This document shows positions 1 through 10,623 of a stretch of DNA of 64,000 nucleotides, piece after piece. Where the stretch lies: the NCBI RefSeq assembly GCF_000695095.2, contig NZ_CP011454.1, positions 2,170,001-2,234,000 of the forward strand, given 5' to 3'. Origin of the DNA: Gemmatimonas phototrophica (lineage in GTDB: Bacteria; Gemmatimonadota; Gemmatimonadetes; Gemmatimonadales; Gemmatimonadaceae). The notes under the pieces were generated by a model. It was not told the origin of the DNA, searched no databases, and was given only the letters and a program-made list of their open reading frames with translations. The first letter of the stretch is position 1. Every line of letters begins with the position of its first letter. Both the position numbers and the translations under genes were made by a program.

Positions 1-277
1 AGTCGTATCGCTCCGACGGTTCGTCGTGCAGGAACCGGACGATGCGGTGGATGGCGTCGCGCGTGACAAAGACCGTCGTCTCGCCCCAGACCACTTCGGT
101 GCGCAGGACGTCGCTACCGAACCGGGCCGTCAGAACGGCCGCGGTCGGATTGGCGGGGGCCCCGTGGCGCGGCACGTTGACCGGCGTCATGGGCATACCG
201 TGCACGTCGGTCGCGACGGCGGCCATGACGTCAGCGGCGGCCGCGGTGACAGGCGGAACCGGGACAGGCGCCGTCAC
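1..277 (-). CDS. nuoC: NADH-quinone oxidoreductase subunit C (partial, N-terminal part)
   Basis: This is the start of the 30-kDa subunit of respiratory complex I, part of the peripheral arm that passes electrons from NADH to quinone. I read it directly from the minus strand: the GTG at 277 overlaps the nuoB stop (GTGA). The first 92 codons give a proline/alanine-rich leader followed by a region resembling the NuoC N-terminal domain ([18 protein letters not shown], then [15 protein letters not shown]). The rest lies beyond the left edge. The leader of about 45 residues is long, and an internal ATG is an alternative start. The nuoA-nuoB-nuoC order supports the call. Confidence 0.85.
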   Translation of the reverse strand, partial: MTAPVPVPPVTAAAADVMAAVATDVHGMPMTPVNVPRHGAPANPTAAVLTARFGSDVLRTEVVWGETTVFVTRDAIHRIVRFLHDEPSERYD

Positions 278-900
278 GGTGCCGACCGGGTCTGATGCAC
301 GGAGTTGCCGAACGGCTCCGACAGTTCGTCAATTCGCGACGGCGGAATGTACAACTGGCTGGACGGATCCGGCTCAATTTCGACGTGACGCGTACTGTCC
401 TTGAGGCGCTCCTGCATGACCTTCTTCTGAAGCATCATGATGCCATGGATCAGCGCTTCCGGACGCGGTGGGCACCCCGGGACATAGACATCGACGGGAA
501 TGATGGTATCGATGCCCTGCACCACGGCATAGTTGTCGAACATGCCACCGGTGGAGGCGCATGCCCCCATGGAGATCACCCACTTCGGCTGCGGCATTTG
601 CTGATAGATGCGTCGAATGACCGGCGCGAGCTTGAGCGGCACCCGCCCCGCGCACAACAGCACATCCGCCTGCCGTGGCGAGTAGCTGAGGCGCTCCATG
701 CCGAAGCGTGCAAGGTCATAGCGGCTGGCGGCCGTGGCCATGAACTCAATGGCACAACAGGCCGTGCCGAAGGGCATGGGCCACAACGAGCCGGCGCGCG
801 CCCAGTTCACGAGAAAATCGAGGCGCGTGGTGATCCAGCCATCCTGTGCGCCCGGATCAACCTGCACCACACGCGATTCGTTGGCGGGGATCAGTCCCAC
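274..900 (-). CDS. nuoB: NADH-quinone oxidoreductase subunit B
   Basis: Complex I subunit that carries the terminal [4Fe-4S] cluster N2, which hands electrons to quinone. The 208-residue product has the four N2 ligands: the tandem Cys48-Cys49 ([11 protein letters not shown]), Cys114 (MGACASTGG) and Cys143 (VPGCPPRPE). I chose the GTG at 900 because an AAGGGAG ribosome-binding site lies 7 bases upstream and the start overlaps the nuoA stop. The open frame reaches further upstream, but that part lies inside nuoA and is not NuoB-like. The next gene, nuoC, starts in a GTGA overlap. Confidence 0.95.
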   Translation of the reverse strand: MGLIPANESRVVQVDPGAQDGWITTRLDFLVNWARAGSLWPMPFGTACCAIEFMATAASRYDLARFGMERLSYSPRQADVLLCAGRVPLKLAPVIRRIYQQMPQPKWVISMGACASTGGMFDNYAVVQGIDTIIPVDVYVPGCPPRPEALIHGIMMLQKKVMQERLKDSTRHVEIEPDPSSQLYIPPSRIDELSEPFGNSVHQTRSAP

Positions 901-1295
901 GTCAGCGCTCCCTTCTTCCAGACATAGAGGAATCCGACCACGAGGATCAGAGCAAACACCAGCATCTCGCCGAGTCCAAAGAACGACAGTTGTCCCGTTG
1001 GGCAGGCATTGGACACCAGCGGTACCTGGCAGGAGAGCTGCCGGTAATGAACGCCCCACGGGATCATGAACACCGTTTCGATATCGAAGACGATGAACAG
1101 CATGGCCACGAGGTAGAACTTCACGGAAAAGCGCTCGCGGGCATCACCCAGCGGGCTGATACCGGACTCGTACGGCTGGGATTTCACCGCGGTGGGCTGC
1201 GACTTCGTAGTCAGGTGCGCGATGCCGAGAATCAGCACCGCGTTCAGAATCACAAAGCCCAGGAGCAGCAGAACCGGCAGATAGGTACGTAGCAT
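891..1295 (-). CDS. nuoA: NADH-quinone oxidoreductase subunit A
   Basis: Small membrane subunit of complex I at the junction of the peripheral and membrane arms. The 134-residue product has three predicted membrane helices (about 5-28, 58-80 and 105-126). It carries the family signature [20 protein letters not shown] followed by the helix with FDIET. I chose the ATG at 1295, which gives a normal NuoA N-terminus; the frame is open upstream for 34 more codons without similarity. It is the first gene of the nuo operon, and its last bases overlap the nuoB start. Confidence 0.93.
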   Translation of the reverse strand: MLRTYLPVLLLLGFVILNAVLILGIAHLTTKSQPTAVKSQPYESGISPLGDARERFSVKFYLVAMLFIVFDIETVFMIPWGVHYRQLSCQVPLVSNACPTGQLSFFGLGEMLVFALILVVGFLYVWKKGALTWD

Positions 1296-1510
1296 CGCGG
1301 TGCAGCAAGGATCCGACAGATCACGAAGGGGAGTGACTTCGTGAAAGAATTCACAAGTGATGTAGCGGAAGGTACCAACGGGACCAGAATCCCTCAACAG
1401 CGTGCGGAATTGTTTTTCCGTGAAGTAACCGTTGAACCTGTTTTGGCAGGCTCCACTAGTCGAGAGTAGACTTAACGAGGAGTTTCGGCGCCAAGCGCGC
1501 CGCGCATCAT

Positions 1511-1543
1511 GGACCGGTTGGTCCTAGTGCGTACCGACCAACC
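1511..1543. promoter_or_regulatory. Nested inverted repeats just upstream of dcd
   Basis: GGTTGGTC (1516-1523) and GACCAACC (1536-1543) form a perfect 8-base inverted repeat ending 17 bases before the dcd start. The left arm is also part of a second perfect hairpin, GGACC-GGTT-GGTCC (1511-1524). The two foldings exclude each other. It could be an operator or an RNA structure in the dcd leader. No consensus promoter is obvious in the 265-base spacer between the divergent nuoA and dcd genes. Confidence 0.45.
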
Positions 1544-1560
1544 CTCTGCTCTCCCACCCC

Positions 1561-2115
1561 ATGGGGCTCTGCTCAGATCGCTGGATCACGCGCATGGCGC
1601 GCGAACACGGCATGATCGACCCGTTTGAGGATCGCCAGGTCCGCCAAGGGGTCATCTCCTACGGCGTCAGTTCATACGGCTACGACATGCGGGTGGCGTC
1701 CGAATACCGGATCTTCACCAATGTGCTGAGTTCCATTGTCGACCCGAAGCAGTTCGACCCCAAGAGTTTCGTGGAGTTTGAGGGAGACGTCTGCATCGTG
1801 CCGCCCAATTCCTTCGCCCTGGCCCGGAGCGTGGAGTATTTCCGCATTCCCCGCAACGTGCTCACCCTGACGGTGGGCAAGAGCACCTATGCCCGATGCG
1901 GGATTATCACCAACGTCACGCCCTTCGAGCCCGAATGGGAGGGGTACGTGACGCTCGAGATCTCCAATACGACCCCGTTGCCAGCCAAGATCTATTCGAA
2001 CGAGGGGATCGCGCAGGTGGTGTTCTTTACCGGCGATGAGGAGCCGGATGTGAGCTACGGAGACAAGAAGGGGAAGTATCAGGGGCAGCATGGAGTGACG
2101 CTGCCGCGGATCTGA
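1561..2115 (+). CDS. dcd: dCTP deaminase
   Basis: Deaminates dCTP to dUTP, the entry to dTTP synthesis in many bacteria. The 184-residue product is near the usual length. It begins [13 protein letters not shown], typical of Dcd. It carries [12 protein letters not shown], the [10 protein letters not shown] nucleotide-binding segment, the [13 protein letters not shown] block with the catalytic glutamate, and a C-terminal [11 protein letters not shown] tail. No clear ribosome-binding site precedes the ATG, so a very short leader is possible. Divergent from nuoA, and followed closely by a DUF389 gene on the same strand. Confidence 0.95.
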   Translation: MGLCSDRWITRMAREHGMIDPFEDRQVRQGVISYGVSSYGYDMRVASEYRIFTNVLSSIVDPKQFDPKSFVEFEGDVCIVPPNSFALARSVEYFRIPRNVLTLTVGKSTYARCGIITNVTPFEPEWEGYVTLEISNTTPLPAKIYSNEGIAQVVFFTGDEEPDVSYGDKKGKYQGQHGVTLPRI

Positions 2116-2143
2116 CGCGGCCAGCTGGCGATCGGAGCGCGCC

Positions 2144-3469
2144 GTGATCCCGGCCTTGCTCCGTTCCTTTGATCTTCGCCGTGACCAGCGCGAAGCGGAG
2201 GAAATCCATGAGGCGGTAACCGGTGGAGTTCGTTCCGCCGGTACCAACTTGTGGGTCCTGATGTTCGCCATTCTGGTGGCGTCAATCGGCCTGAATGTCA
2301 ATTCGACCGCTGTGATCATCGGCGCCATGCTGATTTCGCCGCTCATGGGTCCGATTGTGGCCATCGGATACGGCGCCGGAGTGAATGATTTCGGTTTGAT
2401 CAAACGCGCGGTGCGCACGTTGGGGCTCTTCGTAGGCATAAGTCTGCTGACGGCGACACTTTACTTCTCGGTCAGTCCACTCTCGCAGGCACAGTCGGAA
2501 CTGCTGGCGCGGACCACACCAACCGTCTGGGATGTCGCCATTGCCTTCTTTGGGGGGGCGGCGGGGATTGTGGCTCTCACCCGCCGGGAGTTCTCCAACG
2601 TGGTGCCCGGTGTGGCAATTGCCACCGCGCTCATGCCGCCCTTGTGCACTGCCGGCTTCGGATTGGCGACGCGCAACCTCGCGTTCTTTGGCGGCGCGTT
2701 CTATCTCTTTTCCATCAATGCCGTTTTCATCGCACTCGCCACACTCCTCGTCGTCAAGGTGCTGCGCCTGCCGGCCCGTGCCGATATCGATCCGGTGGTC
2801 CGGCGGCGAACACGTCTTCTGATTGGTGGTGCAGTGACGGCGATGCTGGTGCCGAGTGTGTATCTCGCCTGGCAATTGGTTCAGGCGGAATACTTTTCGG
2901 CGTCCGCCGCCCGCCTCGTGCGCGAACTCGCGGCGGACGCTCGGTATATCGTGCTTGCGAGCGATATCGATGCCCGTCAACGACGACTCACGCTCACGCT
3001 TGGTGGCGATGTCCCGCCGGCTGGACTCGCCGCGCAACTCGCCGCGCAATTGAAGTCGCCAACCGCGCGCACGGCGAGCGTGGACGTCCGATTCCTTGGC
3101 AGTTCCACTGCCGCGCTGCAATCATTGCGCGAGGAGCTCACCCAGACAACGCGCGGAGCCACCGCCCAAACCTCCGTGCTGCAGCGGCAGTTGGCGCAAT
3201 TGCAGGTCGAAGCGTCCAGCGCACAGACTATTCGCAACGAACAGATTGCCTTGCTGGCGGAACTGCGCGCTGAATACCCGGAGGCGAGAACCGTGAACGT
3301 GGCCATTGGTGAACAGCGTCGTGTCAGTGACAGCTCCGCCGCCCCCGTGACGGTGGTCCACCTCGACTTCGACAAATCGGTACCCGTAGACGAGACAAGA
3401 CTGCGGGCACGATTGGCCGCCCGTTTTCCTACACGTCGTCTTGATTTGCTGGTCACCAAAGCCCAGTGA
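2144..3469 (+). CDS. DUF389 family membrane protein
   Basis: Polytopic membrane protein of the DUF389 family, whose function is not established. The 441-residue product starts at a GTG. After a charged N-terminus it has about seven hydrophobic segments between residues 33 and 255. The first pair carries IGAMLISPLMGPIVAIGYG, the most conserved part of the family, and ALMPPLCTAGFG follows later. The last 180 residues are soluble and probably periplasmic, with a helical section and a short beta-rich end. It lies 28 bases after dcd, so co-transcription is possible though no functional link is known. Convergent with the DsrE-like gene. Confidence 0.85.
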   Translation: MIPALLRSFDLRRDQREAEEIHEAVTGGVRSAGTNLWVLMFAILVASIGLNVNSTAVIIGAMLISPLMGPIVAIGYGAGVNDFGLIKRAVRTLGLFVGISLLTATLYFSVSPLSQAQSELLARTTPTVWDVAIAFFGGAAGIVALTRREFSNVVPGVAIATALMPPLCTAGFGLATRNLAFFGGAFYLFSINAVFIALATLLVVKVLRLPARADIDPVVRRRTRLLIGGAVTAMLVPSVYLAWQLVQAEYFSASAARLVRELAADARYIVLASDIDARQRRLTLTLGGDVPPAGLAAQLAAQLKSPTARTASVDVRFLGSSTAALQSLREELTQTTRGATAQTSVLQRQLAQLQVEASSAQTIRNEQIALLAELRAEYPEARTVNVAIGEQRRVSDSSAAPVTVVHLDFDKSVPVDETRLRARLAARFPTRRLDLLVTKAQ

Positions 3470-3526
3470 TGGCGCTCGCGCTTCGCCGCCCTGCGGCCAG
3501 CGGATGAAATCCCGCCCGCGTGGGGA

Positions 3527-4138
3527 TCAGCCGCCGGCGTATACGTAGCGACAGCCCCTGTCTTGCGCCTGCTGCAAGGTGACCACCATCGATGGTACAA
3601 CTTCGACGCCTGGCAGCAAATTGTCGGTGGCCTCTGCTGCAAAAGCCGCGGTCTGCGCCGAATCACTCCGCGCCGGAGCGGGCAAAAAACGTGAGCCAGA
3701 CGCGCGGAGCGAGTTGGCACAGGCCAGCAGAATGACCCCCCGGGGAACGAGCGCCGCAACTAACGAGGTGTTGGGGTTCTTCGCAGACGCGACCCCCATC
3801 GTCTCCCCTATGGACGGATACTTCGCCCACACGGCATCGTTGAAGAGCCAACCAATGGAGCGGCCGTTGAGTCCCACCACCACGGTACAATCCTGCTCGA
3901 CGATGCCGTACTGGCGCTGCTGGGAATCGAGAAACGTCTGTGCCCATCGCAGCGCCAGTCCTTCCGTGGGCAAGTGGGAGTGAAAGACAACGCGATGCTT
4001 CCCTCTTACACGGGACACCCAGGGGTCCTCAACGAGCGGTCGCTCGACGCCCAGTGCGGTGGAGGGAGCACCAACGCCGACGGCGGCGCCGAGCGCGGCC
4101 AGCTTCGACAGGAAACTGCGACGGTCCGGAATCTTCAT
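3527..4138 (-). CDS. Tat-exported DsrE-like protein
   Basis: Putative exported sulfur-relay type protein. The 203-residue product starts with a twin-arginine signal (DRRSFLSKLAALGAA, residues 5-19), so it is probably exported folded. The mature part resembles the DsrE/DsrF fold, with alternating strands and helices and a single conserved-looking cysteine at Cys140 in ILLACANSLRASG, where DsrE proteins carry their persulfide cysteine. Its ATG overlaps the stop of the upstream diheme cytochrome gene (ATGA), so the two are translationally coupled. A role in oxidising or carrying sulfur in the periplasm is inference from this pairing. No partner DsrF/H genes are present. Confidence 0.7.
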   Translation of the reverse strand: MKIPDRRSFLSKLAALGAAVGVGAPSTALGVERPLVEDPWVSRVRGKHRVVFHSHLPTEGLALRWAQTFLDSQQRQYGIVEQDCTVVVGLNGRSIGWLFNDAVWAKYPSIGETMGVASAKNPNTSLVAALVPRGVILLACANSLRASGSRFLPAPARSDSAQTAAFAAEATDNLLPGVEVVPSMVVTLQQAQDRGCRYVYAGG

Positions 4139-4956
4139 GGCTTCCTCAGAGAATCAGGGAATACTCGCCGTGCAAGCAAGGGGCGGGGTGTTGGGAGCGA
4201 GCGCCCCGCCCGCCGAGCACCATCGGTGGCATAGGCCACGTCGCGCGGCGGATCACTGCGAGGCCAATCCCGTTCCTTGCCTGGATGATCCTGCCGAGGA
4301 AGCGACAGCACATAGGCCGCAATATCCGCGGCGTGTTGCGCCGAGAGCGTTATGCTGTGATCGAGGGGCATGTTATACCGCACGAATGTTGCGAACGTAA
4401 ACTGGCGCGCCATACCGGCCCCAATGGAAAAACTGCGCGGCCCCCACAGAGCGGGACTGACCGCGTCCCCCTGTCCCGTTACACCATGACAGCGGGCACA
4501 ACTGTTGATATAGTGTACACGGCCGCGCCAACCCTCTCCGGTAAGCTTTACGGTATCCACACCAGAAGGCCGTGCCCGATCACGGAGGGTTTCGATGTAC
4601 GCGAGCATGTCCCGCATCTCGCGGCCATTCTCCGGCAACATACGTCCTGCCAGGCTGCGGGCAATGCACTCGTTCACCCGTCGGGCCAGGGATTCTGCGT
4701 AGCCAGGGCGTGACCGATAGCGGGGATAGCGCAGGGCGGTTCCGCTCCACGGCATGGCCGTCGCCCGTGTACCATTGTCGAGATGGCAGGACATGCAGCG
4801 CAGCGCGTTCCCACTGTTGAGCGGCAACGAATCGCGGAACGCGCTCATGATAGCCAGCCCTCGCTCCGGATTGCCCCCAACCCTTGATGGTTGCTGTGCC
4901 GGTAACTGGGCGGCACAGAGAAGCGCCATGGTCAGGAGGGAGCCGCTCAGTCTCAT
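4135..4956 (-). CDS. Secreted diheme cytochrome c, TsdA (thiosulfate dehydrogenase)-like
   Basis: Periplasmic c-type cytochrome with two haem sites. The 273-residue product has a cleavable signal peptide (about 1-20), CMSCH at 54-58 and CARCH at 153-157. Around them are features of thiosulfate dehydrogenase TsdA: NGTR after haem 1, RVNECIARSLAG with Cys97 where TsdA uses a cysteine as the second ligand of haem 1, and GAGMAR...RYNMP with Met196 as a likely haem 2 ligand. The reaction (thiosulfate to tetrathionate) is inferred from the family. The last 50 residues are arginine- and proline-rich and not family-like. First gene of a two-gene unit with the DsrE-like gene. Confidence 0.8.
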   Translation of the reverse strand: MRLSGSLLTMALLCAAQLPAQQPSRVGGNPERGLAIMSAFRDSLPLNSGNALRCMSCHLDNGTRATAMPWSGTALRYPRYRSRPGYAESLARRVNECIARSLAGRMLPENGREMRDMLAYIETLRDRARPSGVDTVKLTGEGWRGRVHYINSCARCHGVTGQGDAVSPALWGPRSFSIGAGMARQFTFATFVRYNMPLDHSITLSAQHAADIAAYVLSLPRQDHPGKERDWPRSDPPRDVAYATDGARRAGRSLPTPRPLLARRVFPDSLRKP

Positions 4957-4982
4957 ACGTTCAATATGCAGGAAGACAGAGA

Positions 4983-5010
4983 GGGCGCCAGCAGCGATCT
5001 GCCAGCGCCC
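4983..5010 (-). terminator. Hairpin after sdhB
   Basis: Twelve-base-pair stem (GGGCGCTGGCAG / CTGCTGGCGCCC, two G-T pairs) with an ATCG loop, read on the minus strand. The following bases, TCTCTGTCTTCC, are pyrimidine-rich but not a clean T run. It lies between the sdhB stop and the cytochrome start and probably ends the sdh transcript. Confidence 0.55.
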
Positions 5011-5040
5011 CCCCTTGGAGTATACCGCGCGCGCGAACGC

Positions 5041-5814
5041 TCAGCCTGAACCGACAGCAGCTCTCGGCTCCTGCCGCTTGGCACTCGCCACGAGATAGTC
5101 GCGGTTCATGCGCTTGATGACATCAATGCTGATCTCCTTCGGACAGGCTTCCTGACACTCACCGGCCAGTGTGCAATGTCCGAAGCCTTCCAGATCCATC
5201 TGCTCCACCATGGCCAGTGCCCGCTTGTCACGTTCCGGCTGCCCCTGCGGCAGGTGACCAAGATGCGAAATCTTGGCGCCGGTAAACAACGACGCCGAGG
5301 CATTGGGACACGCCGCCACACACGCTCCGCACCCGATGCACGCCGCCGAGTCCATGGCTTCATCGAGCACATCCTTGCCGATCAGGATCTCGTTGGCATC
5401 GCGGGCACCGCCCGTATTGACCGAGATGTAGCCGCCCGCCTGAATGATGCGATCAAACGAGCCGCGGTTTACGACCAGATCCTTCACGACCGGGAAGGGC
5501 GAGGCACGCCACGGTTCCACCGTAATGATGTCGCCGTCCTTGAATGCCCGCATATGCAACTGACAGGTGGCCGCACCCTTCCACGGCCCATGCGCCTGTC
5601 CGTTGATCATCATGGCGCACGAGCCGCAGATCCCCTCTCGGCAATCGTGCGAAAACGCCACGGGCTCCTTCCCTTCGAGCGTCAACTGCTCGTTGAGCAT
5701 GTCGAACATTTCGAGGAACGACATGTCGGGCCCGACACCGTCGAGCGTGTACGTCTCGAGCTTGCCCGGAGCCTGTGAGGCGGGCTGACGCCAGACGTTG
5801 AGAGTAAGCTTCAT
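5041..5814 (-). CDS. sdhB: Succinate dehydrogenase iron-sulfur subunit
   Basis: Complex II electron-transfer subunit carrying electrons from the flavin subunit to quinone. The 257-residue product has the [2Fe-2S] ligands Cys58, Cys63, Cys66 (CREGICGSC) and Cys84. The two other clusters use [13 protein letters not shown] (159-171) and [13 protein letters not shown] (214-226). The form resembles the b558-type enzyme used with a single cytochrome b subunit. Its ATG at 5814 overlaps the sdhA stop. Last gene of sdhC-sdhA-sdhB. Confidence 0.96.
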   Translation of the reverse strand: MKLTLNVWRQPASQAPGKLETYTLDGVGPDMSFLEMFDMLNEQLTLEGKEPVAFSHDCREGICGSCAMMINGQAHGPWKGAATCQLHMRAFKDGDIITVEPWRASPFPVVKDLVVNRGSFDRIIQAGGYISVNTGGARDANEILIGKDVLDEAMDSAACIGCGACVAACPNASASLFTGAKISHLGHLPQGQPERDKRALAMVEQMDLEGFGHCTLAGECQEACPKEISIDVIKRMNRDYLVASAKRQEPRAAVGSG

Positions 5815-7727
5815 TACTTGTAGCTCCGCGTGGAGAGGTGCACGTTCTCGTACACCAGCGGTTCCTTGTTGAGGATCGGAGTCTTGCCTTCACCGGCGTA
5901 CTCCCACGCGGCGACATACGCGTAGTCGTCGTCGTTGCGCTTGGCTTCGCCTTCTTCCTGGTATTCGGTGCGGAAGTGACCACCGCACGACTCTTCACGA
6001 TTCAGCGCGTCACGGCACATCAGTTCACCCAACTCGATGAAGTCGGCCACGCGTCCGGCCTTCTCCAGCGACTGGTTCAGCGAGTCGCCGCTGCCCGGCA
6101 CGTTCACGTTGCTCCAGAACTCTTCCTTGAGTTGCGGAATCAGTTCCAGCGCCTTCGTCAGACCGGCCCGGTCACGCGCCATTCCGCAGTACTCCCACAT
6201 GATCTTGCCGAGTTCCTTGTGGAAGGAATCGACCGTCCGCTTGCCCTTGATGCTCAGGAACTTGTTCTGCTGTGCGCGCACAGCGCCTTCGGCTTCGGCG
6301 AACGCCGCATGCGACGTGTCAACCTTGGGCAGCTTGGTACCAGCGAGATAATCGCCGATGGTATACGGCAGGACGAAATACCCGTCGGCAAGTCCCTGCA
6401 TGAGCGCAGAGGCGCCAAGACGATTCGCGCCGTGATCGGAGAAGTTGGCTTCACCTGCCACGTGCAATCCGGGCACCGTACTCATGAGGTTGTAGTCGAC
6501 CCAGAGGCCGCCCATGGTATAGTGCACCGCCGGGTAAATGCGCATGGGCTGTTCGTACGGATTCTCGTCCGTGATGCGCTGGTACATGTCGAACAAATTG
6601 CCGTAGCGTTCGGCGATCGTCTGCCGGCCAAGACGCTTGATCGACTCGGCGAAGTCGAGGTACACGCCGAGCCCGCCTGGCCCGACGCCGCGACCATCGT
6701 CGCACGCTTCCTTGGCCGCACGTGACGCGATGTCGCGCGGAGCCAGGTTGCCGAAGCTCGGATACTTTCGCTCGAGGAAGTAATCCCGCTCTGCTTCCGG
6801 AATCTGCGCCGGCGGACGATTGTCGCCGCGCTTGAGCGGCACCCAGATACGTCCGTCGTTGCGCAGCGATTCCGACATGAGCGTCAGCTTCGACTGATGC
6901 TCACCATGCACCGGAATGCACGTAGGGTGAATCTGCGTGTAGCACGGATTGGCAAACGCCGCCCCCTTCTTGTGCGCGCGCCAGGACGCCGTCACGTTGG
7001 AGTACATGGCGTTGGTGCTCAGGTAGAACACGTTTCCGTATCCACCCGTCGCGAGCACGACGGCATCTGCCGCGTGCGAGGTGATCTTGCCGGTCAGCAG
7101 GTTGCGCGTGACAATGCCGCGCGCGTGCCCATCGACCACGACCAGATCGAGCATTTCCTCGAAGGTGTGCATTTGCACCTTCTTCGCCGCCACCTGCTTC
7201 TCGAGCGCCGAGTACGCGCCGAGCAACAGCTGCTGTCCGGTCTGTCCGCGCGCATAGAACGTGCGCGAGACCTGCGCGCCACCGAACGAGCGGTTGGCGA
7301 GCAGTCCGCCGTATTCACGTGCGAAGGGCACCCCTTGCGCCACACACTGGTCGATGATGTTGACCGACACCTGCGCCAGACGGTACACGTTCGCTTCACG
7401 CGCGCGGAAGTCGCCGCCCTTGATCGTGTCGTAGAAGAGCCGGCGCACGGAGTCGCCGTCGTTCTGGTAGTTCTTCGCCGCGTTGATGCCACCCTGCGCC
7501 GCGATGGAGTGCGCGCGCCGCGGCGAATCGTGAAAGACGAAACACGACACGTTGTAGCCAAGCTCGGACATCGTGGCCGCCGCCGATGCACCGGCGAGAC
7601 CGGCCCCGACCACAATGACGTGGTGTTTCCGCTTGTTGGCCGGATTCACCAGCTTCATGGAGAACTTGTGTTGATCCCACTTGGACTCAAGGGGACCGCT
7701 GGGAATCTTCGGATTCAGATCGAGCAT
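5814..7727 (-). CDS. sdhA: Succinate dehydrogenase flavoprotein subunit
   Basis: Oxidises succinate to fumarate using covalently bound FAD, on the cytoplasmic face of complex II. The 637-residue product has the dinucleotide-binding [17 protein letters not shown] segment near residue 40, followed by [14 protein letters not shown] with the FAD-loop. Further on are [11 protein letters not shown] and, near the C-terminus, [18 protein letters not shown] chose the ATG at 7727: it sits one base after the sdhC stop and gives [11 protein letters not shown]. The frame is open 38 codons further up, but that part lies inside sdhC. The order sdhC-sdhA-sdhB is typical of b558-type complexes. Confidence 0.96.
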   Translation of the reverse strand: MLDLNPKIPSGPLESKWDQHKFSMKLVNPANKRKHHVIVVGAGLAGASAAATMSELGYNVSCFVFHDSPRRAHSIAAQGGINAAKNYQNDGDSVRRLFYDTIKGGDFRAREANVYRLAQVSVNIIDQCVAQGVPFAREYGGLLANRSFGGAQVSRTFYARGQTGQQLLLGAYSALEKQVAAKKVQMHTFEEMLDLVVVDGHARGIVTRNLLTGKITSHAADAVVLATGGYGNVFYLSTNAMYSNVTASWRAHKKGAAFANPCYTQIHPTCIPVHGEHQSKLTLMSESLRNDGRIWVPLKRGDNRPPAQIPEAERDYFLERKYPSFGNLAPRDIASRAAKEACDDGRGVGPGGLGVYLDFAESIKRLGRQTIAERYGNLFDMYQRITDENPYEQPMRIYPAVHYTMGGLWVDYNLMSTVPGLHVAGEANFSDHGANRLGASALMQGLADGYFVLPYTIGDYLAGTKLPKVDTSHAAFAEAEGAVRAQQNKFLSIKGKRTVDSFHKELGKIMWEYCGMARDRAGLTKALELIPQLKEEFWSNVNVPGSGDSLNQSLEKAGRVADFIELGELMCRDALNREESCGGHFRTEYQEEGEAKRNDDDYAYVAAWEYAGEGKTPILNKEPLVYENVHLSTRSYK

Positions 7728-7728
7728 A

Positions 7729-8448
7729 TCAGTGAGTCTCCGCCGCGGCCGTAGGAGAGGGAGCCGCGCTGGCTTCCTGCAGCGCCGGCGCTTCGGGGAA
7801 GAGGCCGGCCATGGATGCCACCGGGATGGCAATGAAACCACCGGCTACCACGATGGCGATCAGCAACGCCAGCGTCCGCTTGAGTGGCTGCGTGGACGGG
7901 CGGGCGACACCCAGCGTGCGAAAGACCGCCCAGCCGCCGTGATAGAGGTGCAGCCCAAGCGCCGCCATGGCCAGCACGTAGAACGCGGCGACCGCGGGAT
8001 TGGAAAGCCCGATGCGCACGTTGTTGTACGGGTCCAGGTGCGTGAACTGCGGGTGCACCGTGCCCAGCGTCATGTGCAAGATATGGAAGACGATGAACAC
8101 CAGCAGCAGCACGCCACCCCAGCGGATGGTTTTGGCCGCAAGCGTGGTGACCTGTGGACGACGCTGTGCATATGCCTGCGGGCGCGCGGCACGCGACATC
8201 ATGGTGAGCTGATAGGCTGCCAGCGCATGCAGCGCGACGGCGGCTATCAGCCCCAGGCGAATGGCCCACAACAAAGGCATGCTCGTCCGGAGCAGCAGCG
8301 CATAATCGTGCATGGCGCCCTGCCCTTTGAACATGAGAAAATTGCCGGACATATGGCCGAGGACGAACAGGATCCCGATGATCCCGGTCACCGCCATCAC
8401 GATCTTCTTGCCGATCGTGCTCTGCCAGAAACGCGAGAGAGCGTACAT
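7729..8448 (-). CDS. sdhC: Succinate dehydrogenase cytochrome b558 subunit
   Basis: Single membrane anchor of complex II with five predicted helices, carrying haem b and the quinone site. The 239-residue product has helices at about 14-36, 58-80, 108-130, 152-175 and 190-212. Histidines suitable as haem ligands lie in [27 protein letters not shown] and [10 protein letters not shown]. The last 25 residues are alanine/proline-rich and soluble. No separate sdhD is present, as expected for the b558 type. It begins 20 bases after the mdh terminator, so it needs its own promoter or read-through from mdh. Confidence 0.92.
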   Translation of the reverse strand: MYALSRFWQSTIGKKIVMAVTGIIGILFVLGHMSGNFLMFKGQGAMHDYALLLRTSMPLLWAIRLGLIAAVALHALAAYQLTMMSRAARPQAYAQRRPQVTTLAAKTIRWGGVLLLVFIVFHILHMTLGTVHPQFTHLDPYNNVRIGLSNPAVAAFYVLAMAALGLHLYHGGWAVFRTLGVARPSTQPLKRTLALLIAIVVAGGFIAIPVASMAGLFPEAPALQEASAAPSPTAAAETH

Positions 8449-8458
8449 AAGCGGGGTG

Positions 8459-8497
8459 GAAGAAGAAACCGGCGCCTCACCGTGGTGAGCGCGCCGG
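8459..8497 (-). terminator. Rho-independent terminator between mdh and sdhC
   Basis: On the minus strand CCGGCGC and CTCACC pair with GGTGAG and GCGCCGG (one bulged G, AC loop), followed by TTTCTTCTTCC. It begins just after the mdh stop and ends 11 bases before the sdhC start. It could therefore act as a terminator for mdh or as an attenuator for sdhCAB. Confidence 0.7.
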
Positions 8498-8508
8498 GTT
8501 CGTCAGAA

Positions 8509-9551
<1,043 letters not shown>

Positions 9552-9651
9552 AGGGAGTGTCGTTTGGGCAACATAGAGTGCTGCACACACGCGAGCAATG
9601 CGGACGAGACAGTCCGAACGCGACTTTCTTCTGGCCGGGAGTGGATCGCCC

Positions 9652-10623
9652 TCAGCCGCCGACCTGACTCAGCGCACGAAGCCCGCCTACCTGCATCTGC
9701 AGCAGGGCATGTTCCTTCGGCTTCTCCGCCAGCGCCTTGGCAAAAAGCGGCGCCAGGGGATCCCCACGGCGCAGCGCATCGCGCAACACGACTTCGTGGT
9801 CGCCAAAGAGACAGGTCCGCAGGCGTCCGTCGGCGGTAAGACGGACACGATTGCAGGTCTCGCAGTACGTGTGCGTCATGGGGGTGATCACGCCGACCGT
9901 CCCCGGTGCTCCCTCATAGCGATAGTACACGGCCGGCCCGTTCCCTTTGGCCGGTCCGGCGTCTGCCGCCAACGGTCCGAGCGATCGGACCCTGGTCAGC
10001 ACTTCCTCGCTCGGTACGACATGGTCCCAGGTCAGCTCGCGTAATTCTCCCACGGGCATGAGCTCGATAAATCGCACATGCCATGGGAATTCTCGCGTAA
10101 GCGCGGCGAACTCCGCCAATTCATCATCGTTGATGCCGCGCATGACCACCACATTGATCTTGATGGGCGCAATACCCGCGTCCTGCGCTGCTTTGGCGGC
10201 CATCACCAGATCGAACCCAAGATCACGGCGGGCGATCTGCACGACCCGCTCGGCACGAAGCGAATCGGCGCTGATATTCACCCGATCGAGGCCGGCATCC
10301 GCCAGAGCTGACGCCATCTGGGGCAACTTCACGCCATTGGTGGAGAGCGCGATATCCTCGATTCCGTCAATCGCCTTCAGCATGCGGATGAGCGAGACGA
10401 GATCGGGGCGGATGGTTGGTTCACCGCCGGTAATCCGCAACCGTTTCAGTCCCAATGGCGCGAGCTGCCGAACAATCTCCGCGATTTCCTCGTAACGCAG
10501 GATTTCCTGCTTGGGGAGCCACGGCAACCCCTCCACCGGCATGCAATACTGACACCGGAAGTTGCACCGGTCAGTCACGGAGATGCGCAGATACTCAATG
10601 CGGCGCCCGAATTGGTCGAGCAT
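9652..10623 (-). CDS. moaA: GTP 3',8-cyclase (molybdenum cofactor biosynthesis protein A)
   Basis: Radical SAM enzyme that starts molybdopterin synthesis by cyclising GTP to 3',8-cH2GTP. The 323-residue product has the SAM cluster motif CNFRCQYC (Cys20, Cys24, Cys27) and the ITGGEPTIR segment. A second cluster site lies near residues 258-275 (YCETCNRVRLTADGRLRTCLFG). The C-terminal GG of family members is present as VGG. MoaC is not in the window. It is the last gene of moaD-moaE-moaA, and its ATG overlaps the moaE stop (TGATG). Confidence 0.95.
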   Translation of the reverse strand: MLDQFGRRIEYLRISVTDRCNFRCQYCMPVEGLPWLPKQEILRYEEIAEIVRQLAPLGLKRLRITGGEPTIRPDLVSLIRMLKAIDGIEDIALSTNGVKLPQMASALADAGLDRVNISADSLRAERVVQIARRDLGFDLVMAAKAAQDAGIAPIKINVVVMRGINDDELAEFAALTREFPWHVRFIELMPVGELRELTWDHVVPSEEVLTRVRSLGPLAADAGPAKGNGPAVYYRYEGAPGTVGVITPMTHTYCETCNRVRLTADGRLRTCLFGDHEVVLRDALRRGDPLAPLFAKALAEKPKEHALLQMQVGGLRALSQVGG

